Positions 54,068 through 63,953 are shown, numbered from the stretch's first letter. The stretch is DNA of 64,000 nt from Flavobacterium foetidum (GCF_004634245.1 NZ_SJTF01000015.1:62001-126000), one strand, 5' to 3'. Translations and numbers: made by a program. The notes: generated by a model not told the origin, from the sequence alone.

Positions 54068-54468
54068 TGAAAAAGTACTTTTTAATGTTTTTTGTGTTTG
54101 CAATGAGTTTAAATACCACTATTTATGCTCAGAGTGCAAAAAAAACTTCCGAAGATTTTAATGTTTTTTTTAAGAAATTTAACGGAGACCCTAAATTTCA
54201 GGTGAGCAGAGTGATTTTTCCTTTGAAATATCAGATGAATAATGATGATTTCGAGTTATCTGATTATACGATGTCGAAAGAAAGTTACAAAATTCTTAAA
54301 TTAGACAATAAAGCAGATGAAACGCATTTAAAACGCACTGTATCTATTAAAAAGAATAAGGCTACAATTCAACAACGTGGACTGAATAATGGAATTTATA
54401 TCGATTATATCTTTGAATTAAAAGATGATAAATGGTTTTTGAAAACATGGATTGATCAATCTACTTAA
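54067..54468 (+). CDS. Secreted DUF4348-like protein
   Basis: 133 residues with a signal peptide (YFLMFFVFAMSLNTTIYAQ). The body SEDFNVFFKKFNGDPKFQVS, RVIFPLKY and DDKWFLKTWIDQS fits the small periplasmic DUF4348 domain. No function is known. The gene overlaps the convergent lipoprotein gene by 8 bp at the 3' end. Confidence 0.7.
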   Translation: MKKYFLMFFVFAMSLNTTIYAQSAKKTSEDFNVFFKKFNGDPKFQVSRVIFPLKYQMNNDDFELSDYTMSKESYKILKLDNKADETHLKRTVSIKKNKATIQQRGLNNGIYIDYIFELKDDKWFLKTWIDQST

Positions 54469-54841
54469 TTGGAATCTTTTTTAAGTACAATGTATCCGTT
54501 GTATGTAAAGCTCCTTTTTTCATACCTCCGCCAAATGGCTGCATAAATTGAATATTTTGAGATTCGTATCCTTCTTTCTTTATAGTTTCATTTACCACTA
54601 AAGACGGAGCTTCGAACCCGAAAAATGTAAATTGATGGTAGCGTTTTTCATTTAATGTAAAGTGACCATCATTTTCGCTCAAGGTTTCTCCAACAGTACA
54701 ATTTGCAAGAGGCAGTCTTGATTCTGCATCATAAATATATCCCACAATTTGTGGCCTTTCGCACCTGCTTACAAGACAGCTTTGCAACGAAAAGGAAAGC
54801 GAAATCAAAAGTGTAAAAATAAGTAATTGTCTACGCATCAT
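54461..54841 (-). CDS. Hypothetical lipoprotein with carboxypeptidase-regulatory-like domain
   Basis: About 126 residues from the ATG at 54841, which overlaps the upstream stop (ATGA); a start at 54859 is possible. Lipoprotein signal LLISLSFSLQSC, then IVGYIYDAESRLPLANCTVG, a CarboxypepD_reg-like beta-sandwich of the kind found on Bacteroidota surface proteins. The function is unknown. It is coupled to the ATP pyrophosphatase gene upstream. Confidence 0.7.
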   Translation of the reverse strand: MMRRQLLIFTLLISLSFSLQSCLVSRCERPQIVGYIYDAESRLPLANCTVGETLSENDGHFTLNEKRYHQFTFFGFEAPSLVVNETIKKEGYESQNIQFMQPFGGGMKKGALHTTDTLYLKKIPIK

Positions 54842-55581
54842 TTTTTTATTAAATCGCAATACCAGAATCCAAAATCGAAAGCACTGTCATCAGTGGTATC
54901 ACAAGCTGTGTTTGAGTTTTCGTTGCTTTTCGGTCTTTCATACTTTCGGTATACTGTTTCGCCAATTTCAAATTCAATTGGTTTAGAAAAAATAGGTCCA
55001 TCAAAAGTAAAAGTGTGAAATTCGCCGTTTTCACCGCATACATCAACATTTTCAGGCAAATCATTTATAAAATCCTGATCAATTATTCTTCCCACAAAGC
55101 TTTTATCCAGGTAACGTTCGTTTACACAAACTACGATTGTCTTGAAATTCAAAGAAATAAACTCTTGTATAAGTTCTTTCGTCGGAATTTTCCAAATCGG
55201 AAAAACGCCTTTGAAACCGATTTTGGCAAGTTGTTCTTCACGGTATTTTCGCAAGTCTTCCAAAAAAATGTCACCAAAAACAGAATCCGTAATCCCCAGC
55301 TTCTTAAAATCCGATAAGGTTTCAGTCAGTACGTTTTCGTAAATTTCCATAGAAGGCATTTCCGGAATCTCCATAATTTTCAAAGGCAGGCCAATGCCTT
55401 CGGCTTGTGCTTGAAGTAGTTCTGTGCGAACACCATGCATAGAAATGCGCTGATATTTTTGATTGACAGTGGTTAGCAAATATTCAATTTTATAATCTGG
55501 ATTTTTCAGGATTTTGTACAATGCCAAAGCAGAATCTTTACCGCTGCTCCAGTTAAATATGGCTTTTTTTATTGTTGACAC
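54838..55581 (-). CDS. Dph6-related ATP pyrophosphatase (diphthine-ammonia ligase-like)
   Basis: 247 residues. The PP-loop reads FNWSSGKDSALAL near the start, and the conserved ending VDVCGENGEFHTFTFDGPIF is typical of the Dph6/MJ0570-related family. Family enzymes activate a substrate with ATP to form an amide; bacteria do not make diphthamide, so the true substrate is unknown. The following lipoprotein gene overlaps its stop. Confidence 0.88.
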   Translation of the reverse strand: MSTIKKAIFNWSSGKDSALALYKILKNPDYKIEYLLTTVNQKYQRISMHGVRTELLQAQAEGIGLPLKIMEIPEMPSMEIYENVLTETLSDFKKLGITDSVFGDIFLEDLRKYREEQLAKIGFKGVFPIWKIPTKELIQEFISLNFKTIVVCVNERYLDKSFVGRIIDQDFINDLPENVDVCGENGEFHTFTFDGPIFSKPIEFEIGETVYRKYERPKSNENSNTACDTTDDSAFDFGFWYCDLIKK

Positions 55582-55837
55582 AATTATGGATTTTTAGGAA
55601 TGTAAACTTACAAATTTCATTCGATTAGTTGATAAAAGGTTTGTAACTTTGGGATTTTACATGCCAAAATGATGATGTTGTATAATGATAAATTTAAAAC
55701 CTATTCTAACCAATTAAAAAATTGGGATTATTCTTGTGAGCTGTTTATTTTAGTACGATAGTGACAAAAAACAGAGAATCGATTTTCGGGAACAATACAA
55801 TATCTAGTGAAACATATTCTTTAAAATAAATTTTTCA

Positions 55838-57898
55838 ATGAAATACATCCTTCTTTTATTCACAGGATTTCTTTTTGCACAACAATCTCAAAATGTCGAT
55901 TTTAAATCTGCTTCGGGACAATTGTCATTAAACGCGAAAGAAAAAACAGTTTCTGGCGCAGTAGATTACAATTTCGAGATTTTAAAAACTTGTGATACCA
56001 TTTCGCTTGATGCTAAAAACATGGAATTTTCGAATGTTAAGATTGATGAAAAAGAAGCTGTTTTTTTAAATACATCTAAACAGTTAAAAGTTATTTTTTC
56101 TTTTACAAAAGGAGAACATAAGCTCACTTTCAATTATACAGCAAAACCAAAACAAGCCTTATATTTTGTAGATATTGAAAATGATCAAGTTCAGATTTGG
56201 ACACAAGGACAAGGAAGATACACCAGCAATTGGTTTCCGAGTTTTGATGATGTAAATGAAAAAGTGATTTTCGGCCTCGGAATAACATTTGACAAGGATT
56301 ACGAAGTAGTTTCAAATGGAGTTTTAAAAGCGAAAACGACAAACGGCACTACCAATCATTGGCAGTACAAAATGGAGAAACCCATGAGTTCCTATTTGCT
56401 GATGCTTGCAATCGGAAAATTTGACAAAAATGAACTAAAATCAAAAAGCAAAATTCCGCTGCACTATTACTTTGAGCCAAAAGACAAAAATCGTTTTGAG
56501 CCTACATATCGATATTCTAAAAAGATTTTTGATTTTCTGGAGAAAGAAATCGGAGTAAAATATCCTTGGCAAATCAACAGGCAGATTCCGGTTCGTGATT
56601 TTTTGTATGCGGGAATGGAGAATACAACTTCGACTCTTTTTACTACACGTTATGTCGTAGATTCAATTGGTTTTGCAGACCGAAATTACGCCAATGTTGA
56701 CGCACATGAGCTGGCGCATCATTGGTTCGGCGATTTGGTAACTGCTGAAAGCAGTACACATCATTGGCTGCAGGAAGGTTTTGCAACGTATTATGCGCTT
56801 CTTGCCGAGAGAGAAATATTTGGCGAAGATTATTTTTATTCCAAATTGTATGATACAGCACAACAGTTAAAATTTGCTTCGAGGACAGATATGATTCCGG
56901 TTTTGAATGCCAAAGCAAGTTCTCTTACTTTTTACGAAAAAGGTGCTTGGTCATTGTTTTATCTTCATGAATCTATAGGGGATAAGGCATTTAAAAAAGC
57001 TGTAAAAAGCTATCTAGACAAATATGCCTATCAGAGCGTAAACACAGAGGATTTTTTTGATGAAATAAGAAAGGTTTCAGATTTTGATTTGGAAAAATTC
57101 CAAAAAACTTGGTTAGAATCTACTGCTTTTGATACTCCAGCTGCAAATGCCTTGTTGAGTAAAAATAAAGCCATTCAGAAAAGATTGGAAATTGATAAAC
57201 TTAAAAAAACACCTTTAAGCGAAAAAAAAGAAATTTTCAAAAGTGTTTTAGAATCCAATATTTACGAATCGGTTAAAAAAGCAGTGGTAGACCAGCTGTC
57301 TAGTGAAAAGTACGAAGACAAAAAAGAACTTTTGCTTTTGGCTCTTCAAACCAACAATGTTCAGGTTCGACAGAATGTTGCGGAGACGATGACAAAAATA
57401 CCAGAAGATTTCAGGCTTTATTACGAAACACTTTTAGACGATAAATCATATCAGACCCAAGAGATTGCGTTGTATTGGTTATGGCGTAATTTTCCGAATC
57501 ATAGAAAGAGCTACCTCGATAAGTCACAGTCATGGATTGGTTTTAATGACTACAACCTACGTACGTTATGGCTTTCGTTGGCTTTGTCTACACCAAATTA
57601 CAGTCAAAATACAGATGTGCTGGCAGATGAATTGCTTTTATTTTCGACTTCAAAATACGAAGCAGGAACTCGCCAAAATGCTTTAGAAAAATTAATTGCT
57701 TTTAAAATCATTAACGACCAGGTTTTGAGTAGTTTAGTGAGTGCAACGACACATCATATGTGGCAGTTTTCAAAATTTGGAAGAGATACCATTAGACTTT
57801 TGCTAAAAAATTCTGAAATGCGCACTGCATTTGAAAGAATTTTAAGTAATTTGAGCCCCGATGAACAGTTGCAGCTTAATCGCTTGTTGAAGGAGTAA
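55838..57898 (+). CDS. Secreted M1-family metallopeptidase (aminopeptidase N-like)
   Basis: 686 residues with a short signal peptide (LLLFTGFLFAQQ). The exopeptidase motif YAGMENTT (GAMEN position) precedes the zinc site HELAHHWFG: His290, Glu291, His294 and Glu313 in WLQEGFATYY. A C-terminal helical HEAT-like part follows (about 430-686). It removes N-terminal amino acids from peptides in the periplasm. The 256-bp gap before it holds nothing recognised. Confidence 0.93.
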   Translation: MKYILLLFTGFLFAQQSQNVDFKSASGQLSLNAKEKTVSGAVDYNFEILKTCDTISLDAKNMEFSNVKIDEKEAVFLNTSKQLKVIFSFTKGEHKLTFNYTAKPKQALYFVDIENDQVQIWTQGQGRYTSNWFPSFDDVNEKVIFGLGITFDKDYEVVSNGVLKAKTTNGTTNHWQYKMEKPMSSYLLMLAIGKFDKNELKSKSKIPLHYYFEPKDKNRFEPTYRYSKKIFDFLEKEIGVKYPWQINRQIPVRDFLYAGMENTTSTLFTTRYVVDSIGFADRNYANVDAHELAHHWFGDLVTAESSTHHWLQEGFATYYALLAEREIFGEDYFYSKLYDTAQQLKFASRTDMIPVLNAKASSLTFYEKGAWSLFYLHESIGDKAFKKAVKSYLDKYAYQSVNTEDFFDEIRKVSDFDLEKFQKTWLESTAFDTPAANALLSKNKAIQKRLEIDKLKKTPLSEKKEIFKSVLESNIYESVKKAVVDQLSSEKYEDKKELLLLALQTNNVQVRQNVAETMTKIPEDFRLYYETLLDDKSYQTQEIALYWLWRNFPNHRKSYLDKSQSWIGFNDYNLRTLWLSLALSTPNYSQNTDVLADELLLFSTSKYEAGTRQNALEKLIAFKIINDQVLSSLVSATTHHMWQFSKFGRDTIRLLLKNSEMRTAFERILSNLSPDEQLQLNRLLKE

Positions 57899-57904
57899 AA
57901 ATTA

Positions 57905-57967
57905 GAATATAGAATATAGAATATAGAATATAGAATATAGAATATAGAATATAGAATATAGAATATA
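57905..57967. repeat. Heptamer tandem repeat (GAATATA)9
   Basis: Nine perfect copies of GAATATA, six bases after the peptidase stop and about 80 bp before the patatin start. Perfect repetition makes copy number likely to vary by slippage. Confidence 0.97.
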
Positions 57968-58049
57968 GAAATTAACTCTATTCTCTTGGCTCCATATTCT
58001 ATTTTCTAAAAATAAAACCCCAAAAAAACGCATAACCTATAATAAAGAA

Positions 58050-58958
58050 ATGAGAGCATTAGTTATTTCCGGAGGCGGCAGTAAAGGCGCATTTGCCGGT
58101 GGTGTTGCCCAGTATTTAATAGAAGAAAAAAAACATGAATACGACTTGTTTTTAGGAACGTCAACAGGAAGTCTTTTGATTCCGCATTTGGCTCTCGGGC
58201 ACATCAAGAAAATTCATTCTGTTTACACCAATGTTACGATGGCTAGTATTTTTAATATCTGTCCGTTTGTTGTCAAAGTAAAAGACGGAATTGATATTGT
58301 TACCATAAATCACTTTAATGTTCTCAGACAGTTTTTTAAGGGCAAGAGAACCTTTGGCGAAAGCAAAGGACTTAGAAAATACATTCAGAATAATTTTTCG
58401 ATTTCAGATTTTAACAAGCTTAAAAAAATGGATAACGATGTGATTATTACTGTAACGAATTTTACTAAGAACGAAGCAGAATATAAATCTGTAAAAGATT
58501 GTACTTATGAGGAGTTCTGCGAATGGTCTTGGATTTCGAGTAATTATGTTCCTTTTATGAGTTTGGTCGAAAAAAATAATTGCGAATATGGAGATGGAGG
58601 ATTCTCAAGCTTGGTTCCAATTCGGGAGGCAATCAATCGTGGCGCTACTGAAATTGATGTAATCATTCTCGAAACAGAAATAAATACCACAAAAACAGTT
58701 ATTGGTAAAAATCCCTTTTCACTGATGATTGATTTGTTTCGAATTGCATTGGATCAGGTAGAAAAACACGATATTGCTATCGGAAAACTTATGGCAAACA
58801 ACAAGAATGTAAAACTTAATTTATATTATACGCCTATAAAATTGACGGATAATGCCTTGATTTTCAATAAAGATGTTATGAAAGAATGGTGGGAACAGGG
58901 TTATGAATACGCTCAGAATAAATCGGAAGTGATGAGCGATAATAAGATATTGATTTAA
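58050..58958 (+). CDS. Patatin-like phospholipase
   Basis: 302 residues. The oxyanion loop SGGGSKGAFAGG is at 7-18, the nucleophile elbow GTSTG at 36-40 with Ser38, and the catalytic Asp182 in YGDGGFSS. This Ser/Asp dyad is complete, so an active acyl hydrolase is expected, acting on phospholipids or similar lipids. No signal peptide is seen. The gene is convergent with a hypothetical gene across a long hairpin. Confidence 0.93.
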   Translation: MRALVISGGGSKGAFAGGVAQYLIEEKKHEYDLFLGTSTGSLLIPHLALGHIKKIHSVYTNVTMASIFNICPFVVKVKDGIDIVTINHFNVLRQFFKGKRTFGESKGLRKYIQNNFSISDFNKLKKMDNDVIITVTNFTKNEAEYKSVKDCTYEEFCEWSWISSNYVPFMSLVEKNNCEYGDGGFSSLVPIREAINRGATEIDVIILETEINTTKTVIGKNPFSLMIDLFRIALDQVEKHDIAIGKLMANNKNVKLNLYYTPIKLTDNALIFNKDVMKEWWEQGYEYAQNKSEVMSDNKILI

Positions 58959-58962
58959 AAGG

Positions 58963-59015
58963 TTTAGATTTTAGATTAAAGGTTTGAATCAGAACTCTGA
59001 AATCTAAAATCTAAA
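58963..59015. terminator. Long hairpin between convergent genes
   Basis: TTTAGATTTTAGATT at 58963-58977 and its exact complement AATCTAAAATCTAAA at 59001-59015, with a 23-base spacer. It lies between two stop codons. The arms are made of the same 7-bp type unit seen in other gaps. Confidence 0.65.
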
Positions 59016-59022
59016 ATATTTC

Positions 59023-59547
59023 TTAGTACCAAAGATCAGCCACTTCACTTTTAATAAAGCTCAAAGCAGCATTGCTTGGAGATTGTTTTTCTAATAATTC
59101 GTTCAAGATAACTTCGCGCAATTTATCAGCATTCTCTACTTTGTCGCTCATGGCGGCTTTGCGAATCATTTGAATGGTTGCATTTTTAGCGGTAGTAATA
59201 ATCGTCCAGCATTCTTCTGAAATATAAATCTGCTGTGTTAGATTATGCTCAAATTCCTGCTCAATCTGATCTATAATATAGTTTTCATAATCGTGTTTGG
59301 CATTAGATATTGGCGCAACTCTAATAAGTAATTTAGTCAAATTGATGCGTTCCAAAAACAAGGTCATGCGCTCGTAAGCCTGTAGGCGAATCGGCAATGA
59401 CTCTTTATGAGCTTGTTTGTTTAATAGAAAAGCACGTTTTCTATCATTGTTTTTGATGTGTAATTCAAAAAAACGGTAAGCAACAATTCCTGTTACCAGA
59501 GCTGGCAATGTATAACTCGCAAGTTCGATTATTTTATTAAAATCCAT
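59023..59547 (-). CDS. Hypothetical protein with N-terminal membrane anchor
   Basis: About 174 residues from the Met at 59547 (MDFNKIIELASYTLPALVTG); 15 more codons upstream are open but not hydrophobic in a useful way. One membrane helix (YTLPALVTGIVAYRFF) is followed by a long helical cytoplasmic part (RLQAYERMTLFLERINLTKLLIRV). A conserved Bacteroidota protein with no known role. Confidence 0.75.
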   Translation of the reverse strand: MDFNKIIELASYTLPALVTGIVAYRFFELHIKNNDRKRAFLLNKQAHKESLPIRLQAYERMTLFLERINLTKLLIRVAPISNAKHDYENYIIDQIEQEFEHNLTQQIYISEECWTIITTAKNATIQMIRKAAMSDKVENADKLREVILNELLEKQSPSNAALSFIKSEVADLWY

Positions 59548-59666
59548 TTTATAATTTTTCAGCAAAAATATACTTTTTGTGGAGAAATACATTTTAAATT
59601 TTTATCAATAAACAAAACGGAAGAGTTATTTTTACGGCTTGTTTTCTAAACTTCGATATCACATTT

Positions 59667-60434
59667 ATGGATTCATCAATTATATTTTTTCTTTGTCTAG
59701 CAGCTTTTGCAGCCGGATTTATTGATGCTATCGTCGGCGGTGGCGGACTAATACAAACGCCAATGGGATTAATTTTACTTCCTAATCTTCCGGTTTCTAC
59801 TGTAGTCGGAACTTTAAAGATTCCGGCTTTTAGCGGTACTGCTTTTGCTGCTTTTCAATATCTTAAAAAAGTGGTCATTCGATGGAAGTTGCTCATTATA
59901 ATGATGTGTTTGGCTGTTCCGGCAGCTTTTTTAGGTTCAACCGTTTTGACTCTGGTAAGCAATGATTTTATGAAACCTCTTCTGTTGGTCGTTTTGTCGC
60001 TGCTGTTTGTTTATACCTACGCCAAGAAAAACTTTGGGCAGCATGTGGCCAAAGACCATTCCGAGACGAGGCAAATACTTTATGCTGTTGTTATCAGTAT
60101 GATTGTAGGTTTTTATGACGGATTTATAGGTCCAGGAACCGGAAGTTTTTTTGTTGTGGCTTTTATTGCGCTTTTAGGTTTTGATTTTCTTCATGCTTCA
60201 GCGAATGCTAAAATGGTCAATCTCGCTACCAATTTTGGTTCAATTTGTTTGTTTATGATAAAAGGGAAAATCATCTGGTCAATTGCTGTTCCGATGGCCG
60301 TGAGCAACGGACTTGGCGGATGGCTTGGCGCTAAACTCGCGATTAATAAAGGAAATGGCTTTATTCGAATTTTCTTTTTGATAGTTGTGGTAGGAACGCT
60401 TGTTCGATTTGCATATGATGTGTTTTTTAAATAA
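59667..60434 (+). CDS. TSUP family permease (TauE/SafE)
   Basis: 255 residues with about eight membrane helices. GFIDAIVGGGGLIQTPMGLI near the start and GFYDGFIGPGTGSFFVVAFI in the second half are the paired TauE/SafE motifs. The family moves sulfite, organosulfonates or other small anions across the inner membrane. The substrate here is unknown. Stand-alone gene. Confidence 0.92.
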   Translation: MDSSIIFFLCLAAFAAGFIDAIVGGGGLIQTPMGLILLPNLPVSTVVGTLKIPAFSGTAFAAFQYLKKVVIRWKLLIIMMCLAVPAAFLGSTVLTLVSNDFMKPLLLVVLSLLFVYTYAKKNFGQHVAKDHSETRQILYAVVISMIVGFYDGFIGPGTGSFFVVAFIALLGFDFLHASANAKMVNLATNFGSICLFMIKGKIIWSIAVPMAVSNGLGGWLGAKLAINKGNGFIRIFFLIVVVGTLVRFAYDVFFK

Positions 60435-60732
60435 AGTTGCTAAGGTTCTGAGATGCTGAGATGCTAAGTTTTTTTTGCTTTCTAATACTTTTTTAAAATT
60501 TTTAAAAGAATAATAAAAGTATTTAGCTTGGATGAAATTTTAAAAGAATTTAGAAGATAGTGATTAGTTTTAATGGGAAAACTTTAATTGCAAGGATTAG
60601 AAGAAAGCAAACACAATATATTGACCGTTAGAATTATTTCTTTTTCAGATTTTATAGAAAAATTGAAAAAGATGTACGATATTTAATTTTGTTTTTTTTT
60701 AATATTTAAAAGAAAGCCATTTGTTTGATTTT

Positions 60733-60807
60733 AGCCCCGATTGAGGCGGTATCCTCGAAGTGAAGCGAGAGATAAAGCCGAAAGCGGGAAACCATGCCGA
60801 AAAAAGA
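60733..60807 (+). other. Structured intergenic element, copy 2
   Basis: AGCCCCGATTGAGGCGGTAT, CC, short hairpin (TCTCGC/GCGAGA-type: CTCG-AAGTGAAG-CGAG), GATAAAGCCGAAAGCGGGAA. The order matches copy 1 at 24094-24182 on the other strand. The 470-bp gap 60435-60903 that holds it also has TTGCTAAGGTTCTGAGATGC and CTTAGCAACTTAGGAAC repeats at its two ends and no gene. Confidence 0.5.
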
Positions 60808-60903
60808 TGCCTTTTGTTCGGCTTCAAAAAAAAACTTAGAATCTTAGCAACTTAGGAACTTTCTTTTTAAATTCTTAATTTTGCATAAAAGGAGAAAAAT
60901 TAC

Positions 60904-63240
60904 ATGCAAAAATATATTGACCAGCTCAACGAAGCACAAAGACAGCCTGTTTTGCAAAAAGACGGGCCAATGATTATTATTGCTGGTGCAGGTTCTGGAA
61001 AAACCAGAGTTTTAACGATTAGAATTGCTTATCTGATGCATCAGGGAATTGATGCATTTAATATTTTGTCGCTTACTTTTACCAATAAGGCGGCGCGTGA
61101 AATGAAGCACAGAATTGCCGATATCGTGGGAGCCTCCGAAGCCAAAAATCTTTGGATGGGAACTTTTCACTCGATTTTTGCTCGTATTCTTCGTGCAGAG
61201 TCAGAGCTTTTAGGATATCCTTCCAATTTTACAATCTACGATTCACAGGATTCGGCACGATTGATTTCTTCAATCATCAAAGAAATGCAGCTGGATCGCG
61301 ACATTTATAAGCCAAAACAAGTGTTGGGACGTATTTCGAGCTATAAAAATAGCTTGATTACTGTGAAAGCCTATTTCAACAATCCAGAATTAATCGAGGC
61401 AGATGCTATGTCTAAAAAGCCTAGGTTAGGAGAAATCTATCAGCAATATGTAGAGCGCTGTTTTAAGGCGGGCGCAATGGATTTTGATGATTTGTTGTTG
61501 AAAACCAATGAGTTGTTGACTCGTTTTCCAGAAGTGTTAGCCAAATATCAGAATCGATTTAGATATATTTTAGTAGATGAGTATCAAGATACAAACCATT
61601 CTCAGTATCTGATTGTTAGAGCTTTATCGGATAAGTTTCAGAATATTTGCGTGGTTGGAGATGATGCGCAAAGTATTTATGCGTTCAGAGGGGCGAATAT
61701 CAACAATATTCTGAATTTCCAAAAAGATTATGAAGGCGTGAAGATGTTCCGTCTGGAGCAGAATTATCGTTCGACGCGAAATATCGTAGAAGCGGCGAAT
61801 ACTGTGATGGAACACAACAAGACCAAACTGGATAAAGTAGTTTGGACAGCAAACGAATTTGGGCCAAAAATCAAAGTTCATAGAAGTTTGACAGATGCTG
61901 AAGAAGGGCGCTTTGTGGCGAGCACAATTTTTGAGCAAAAAATGCAGCATCAGCTTCATAATGGGTCTTTTGCAATTTTGTATCGTACAAATGCACAATC
62001 TCGTGCAATGGAGGATGCCTTGAGAAAACGTGATATTCCGTATCGAATTTATGGAGGTCTGTCTTTCTACCAGCGCAAAGAAATCAAGGATGTTTTGTGT
62101 TATCTGCGTTTGGTTCTGAATCCAAAAGACGAAGAGGCGCTTATTCGTGTCATTAACTATCCAGTACGTGGAATTGGGGATACTACAGTAGAAAAACTCA
62201 CCATTGCGGCCAATCATTACAAACGTTCGATTTGGGAGGTCATGGTCAATATTGATAAAATTGACTTGAAATTGACTTCGGGAACAAAAAACAAGTTGAA
62301 AGATTTTGTTACGATGATTCAAAGTTTTCAGGTAATTGATCAGAATCAGGATGCTTTTTATATTACCGATCACGTTGCGAAAAAAACAGGTCTCGTTCAG
62401 GAATTGAAAAAAGATGCTACTCCAGAGGGAATGGCAAAAATTCAGAATATAGAAGAACTTTTAAACGGTATTAAAGATTTTACTGAAGGACAGCGAGAAG
62501 TTGATGGGGCAAGAGGTGCGCTTTCTGAATTTATGGAAGATGTAGCTTTGGCAACCGATCTGGATAAAGATACTAACGATGAGGATCGTGTGGCTTTGAT
62601 GACAATTCACTTAGCGAAAGGACTTGAGTTTCCGCATGTTTTTGTAGTGGGTATGGAGGAAGATTTGTTTCCGAGTGCGATGAGTATGAGTACAAGAAGC
62701 GAATTGGAAGAAGAACGTCGTTTGTTTTATGTGGCGTTGACTCGTGCAGAACATCAGGCGTATCTGACTTATGCTCAGTCCCGCTATCGTTGGGGAAAGC
62801 TGACTGATAGTGAGCCATCTCGATTTATAGAAGAAATTGAAGGCCAGTATTTGGAATATTTGACTCCAGCTGAAACGAGTTATCGTTACAAATCGCCAAT
62901 TGATGGTGATATTTTTGGTGATGTAGATAAATCTAAACTAAGGTTAAATAAGCCGATAGGAGGAACACCTCCAAAACATATTACCGATAACAGTCCGAAA
63001 CCGGATTTAAATATTCGAAAGCTAAAACCAGTTTCTGGCAATGCACCCAGCAGTGGGAATTCAAATTTATTTGATAGCAAATTAACAGTTGGAAATATTG
63101 TGATGCACGAACGTTTCGGAAAAGGAGAAGTGATAAACCTTGAAGGCGTGGGTGCTGATAGAAAAGCTGAAATTAAGTTTGAAGTAGGTGGAATAAAAAA
63201 ACTTTTACTGCGTTTTGCTAAACTTGATGTTGTGGGCTAA
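60904..63240 (+). CDS. ATP-dependent DNA helicase, UvrD/PcrA type
   Basis: 778 residues. Superfamily 1A motifs are all present: Walker A AGAGSGKTRVL (about 28-37), DEYQDTNHSQY (motif II), GDDAQSIYAFRGA (III), YRSTRNIVEAAN (IV), MTIHLAKGLEFPHVFVVGME (V) and VALTRAEHQAYLTYA (VI). The C-terminal tail ends with a Tudor-like FGKGEVINLEG segment, as in PcrA. It unwinds DNA 3'-5' in nucleotide-excision and mismatch repair. The choice between uvrD and pcrA as a name is arbitrary here. Confidence 0.96.
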   Translation: MQKYIDQLNEAQRQPVLQKDGPMIIIAGAGSGKTRVLTIRIAYLMHQGIDAFNILSLTFTNKAAREMKHRIADIVGASEAKNLWMGTFHSIFARILRAESELLGYPSNFTIYDSQDSARLISSIIKEMQLDRDIYKPKQVLGRISSYKNSLITVKAYFNNPELIEADAMSKKPRLGEIYQQYVERCFKAGAMDFDDLLLKTNELLTRFPEVLAKYQNRFRYILVDEYQDTNHSQYLIVRALSDKFQNICVVGDDAQSIYAFRGANINNILNFQKDYEGVKMFRLEQNYRSTRNIVEAANTVMEHNKTKLDKVVWTANEFGPKIKVHRSLTDAEEGRFVASTIFEQKMQHQLHNGSFAILYRTNAQSRAMEDALRKRDIPYRIYGGLSFYQRKEIKDVLCYLRLVLNPKDEEALIRVINYPVRGIGDTTVEKLTIAANHYKRSIWEVMVNIDKIDLKLTSGTKNKLKDFVTMIQSFQVIDQNQDAFYITDHVAKKTGLVQELKKDATPEGMAKIQNIEELLNGIKDFTEGQREVDGARGALSEFMEDVALATDLDKDTNDEDRVALMTIHLAKGLEFPHVFVVGMEEDLFPSAMSMSTRSELEEERRLFYVALTRAEHQAYLTYAQSRYRWGKLTDSEPSRFIEEIEGQYLEYLTPAETSYRYKSPIDGDIFGDVDKSKLRLNKPIGGTPPKHITDNSPKPDLNIRKLKPVSGNAPSSGNSNLFDSKLTVGNIVMHERFGKGEVINLEGVGADRKAEIKFEVGGIKKLLLRFAKLDVVG

Positions 63241-63332
63241 AATTTATAGCAATGATATAAATATGAAACAAGTTGTCCTAAAAATGTAATGTGTTTTTAC
63301 CCAAACAAGCTTAACTTGAAACAAAAAAACAA

Positions 63333-63953
63333 ATGGCTGAATTTATAAAAATATATCCAGACAAACCTAGTGAAGCTGCGATTGCAAAAGTTGTAAAAGT
63401 GCTTCAGAATGGCGGATTGGTAATTTATCCCACCGATACCGTTTACGGTTTGGGCTGTGATATTACCAATTCTCGAGCTTTAGAAAAAATAGCTAAAATT
63501 AAGGGCGTAAAACTAGAAAAAGCCAATTTTTCATTTATTTGTCATGATTTAAGCAATCTGTCAGATTATGTTCGTCAGATTAATACATCGACATTCAAAA
63601 TTTTGAAAAGGGCATTGCCTGGACCCTATACATTTATTTTACCAGGAAACAATAATCTTCCTAAAGAATTTAAAAAGAAAACTACAGTAGGTATTCGTGT
63701 TCCTGATAATAACATTATTCTCGAAATCGTACGTCAGCTAGGAAATCCAGTTGTTTCAACTTCTATTCGTGATGAAGATGATGTTATTGAATACACAACA
63801 GATCCAGAATTGATTTTCGAAAAATGGCAATACTTGGTTGATCTCGTAATCGATGGTGGATATGGAGATAATGTAGGATCGACTATCATTGATTTGTCTG
63901 AACATGAACCCGTTATTGTAAGAGAAGGAAAGGGAGATATTGACATTTTGTAA
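63333..63953 (+). CDS. L-threonylcarbamoyladenylate synthase (Sua5/YciO/YrdC family)
   Basis: 206 residues, the short form without the Sua5 C-terminal domain. GGLVIYPTDTVYGLGCDI, then a KANFSFICHDL-type block (usually KxRP), LPGPYTFILPG and VGIRVPDN are conserved YrdC features. TsaC-type enzymes make threonylcarbamoyl-AMP for t6A in tRNA; the KANFSF variant suggests the YciO-like subgroup, whose activity is less certain. The gene ends 47 bp before the window edge. Confidence 0.88.
   Translation: MAEFIKIYPDKPSEAAIAKVVKVLQNGGLVIYPTDTVYGLGCDITNSRALEKIAKIKGVKLEKANFSFICHDLSNLSDYVRQINTSTFKILKRALPGPYTFILPGNNNLPKEFKKKTTVGIRVPDNNIILEIVRQLGNPVVSTSIRDEDDVIEYTTDPELIFEKWQYLVDLVIDGGYGDNVGSTIIDLSEHEPVIVREGKGDIDIL

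Noticed and set aside
61624-62373. 249-residue minus-strand frame
   Set aside because: Lies entirely inside the UvrD/PcrA helicase gene and is rich in Cys/Phe/Ile as expected of a complementary-strand shadow.
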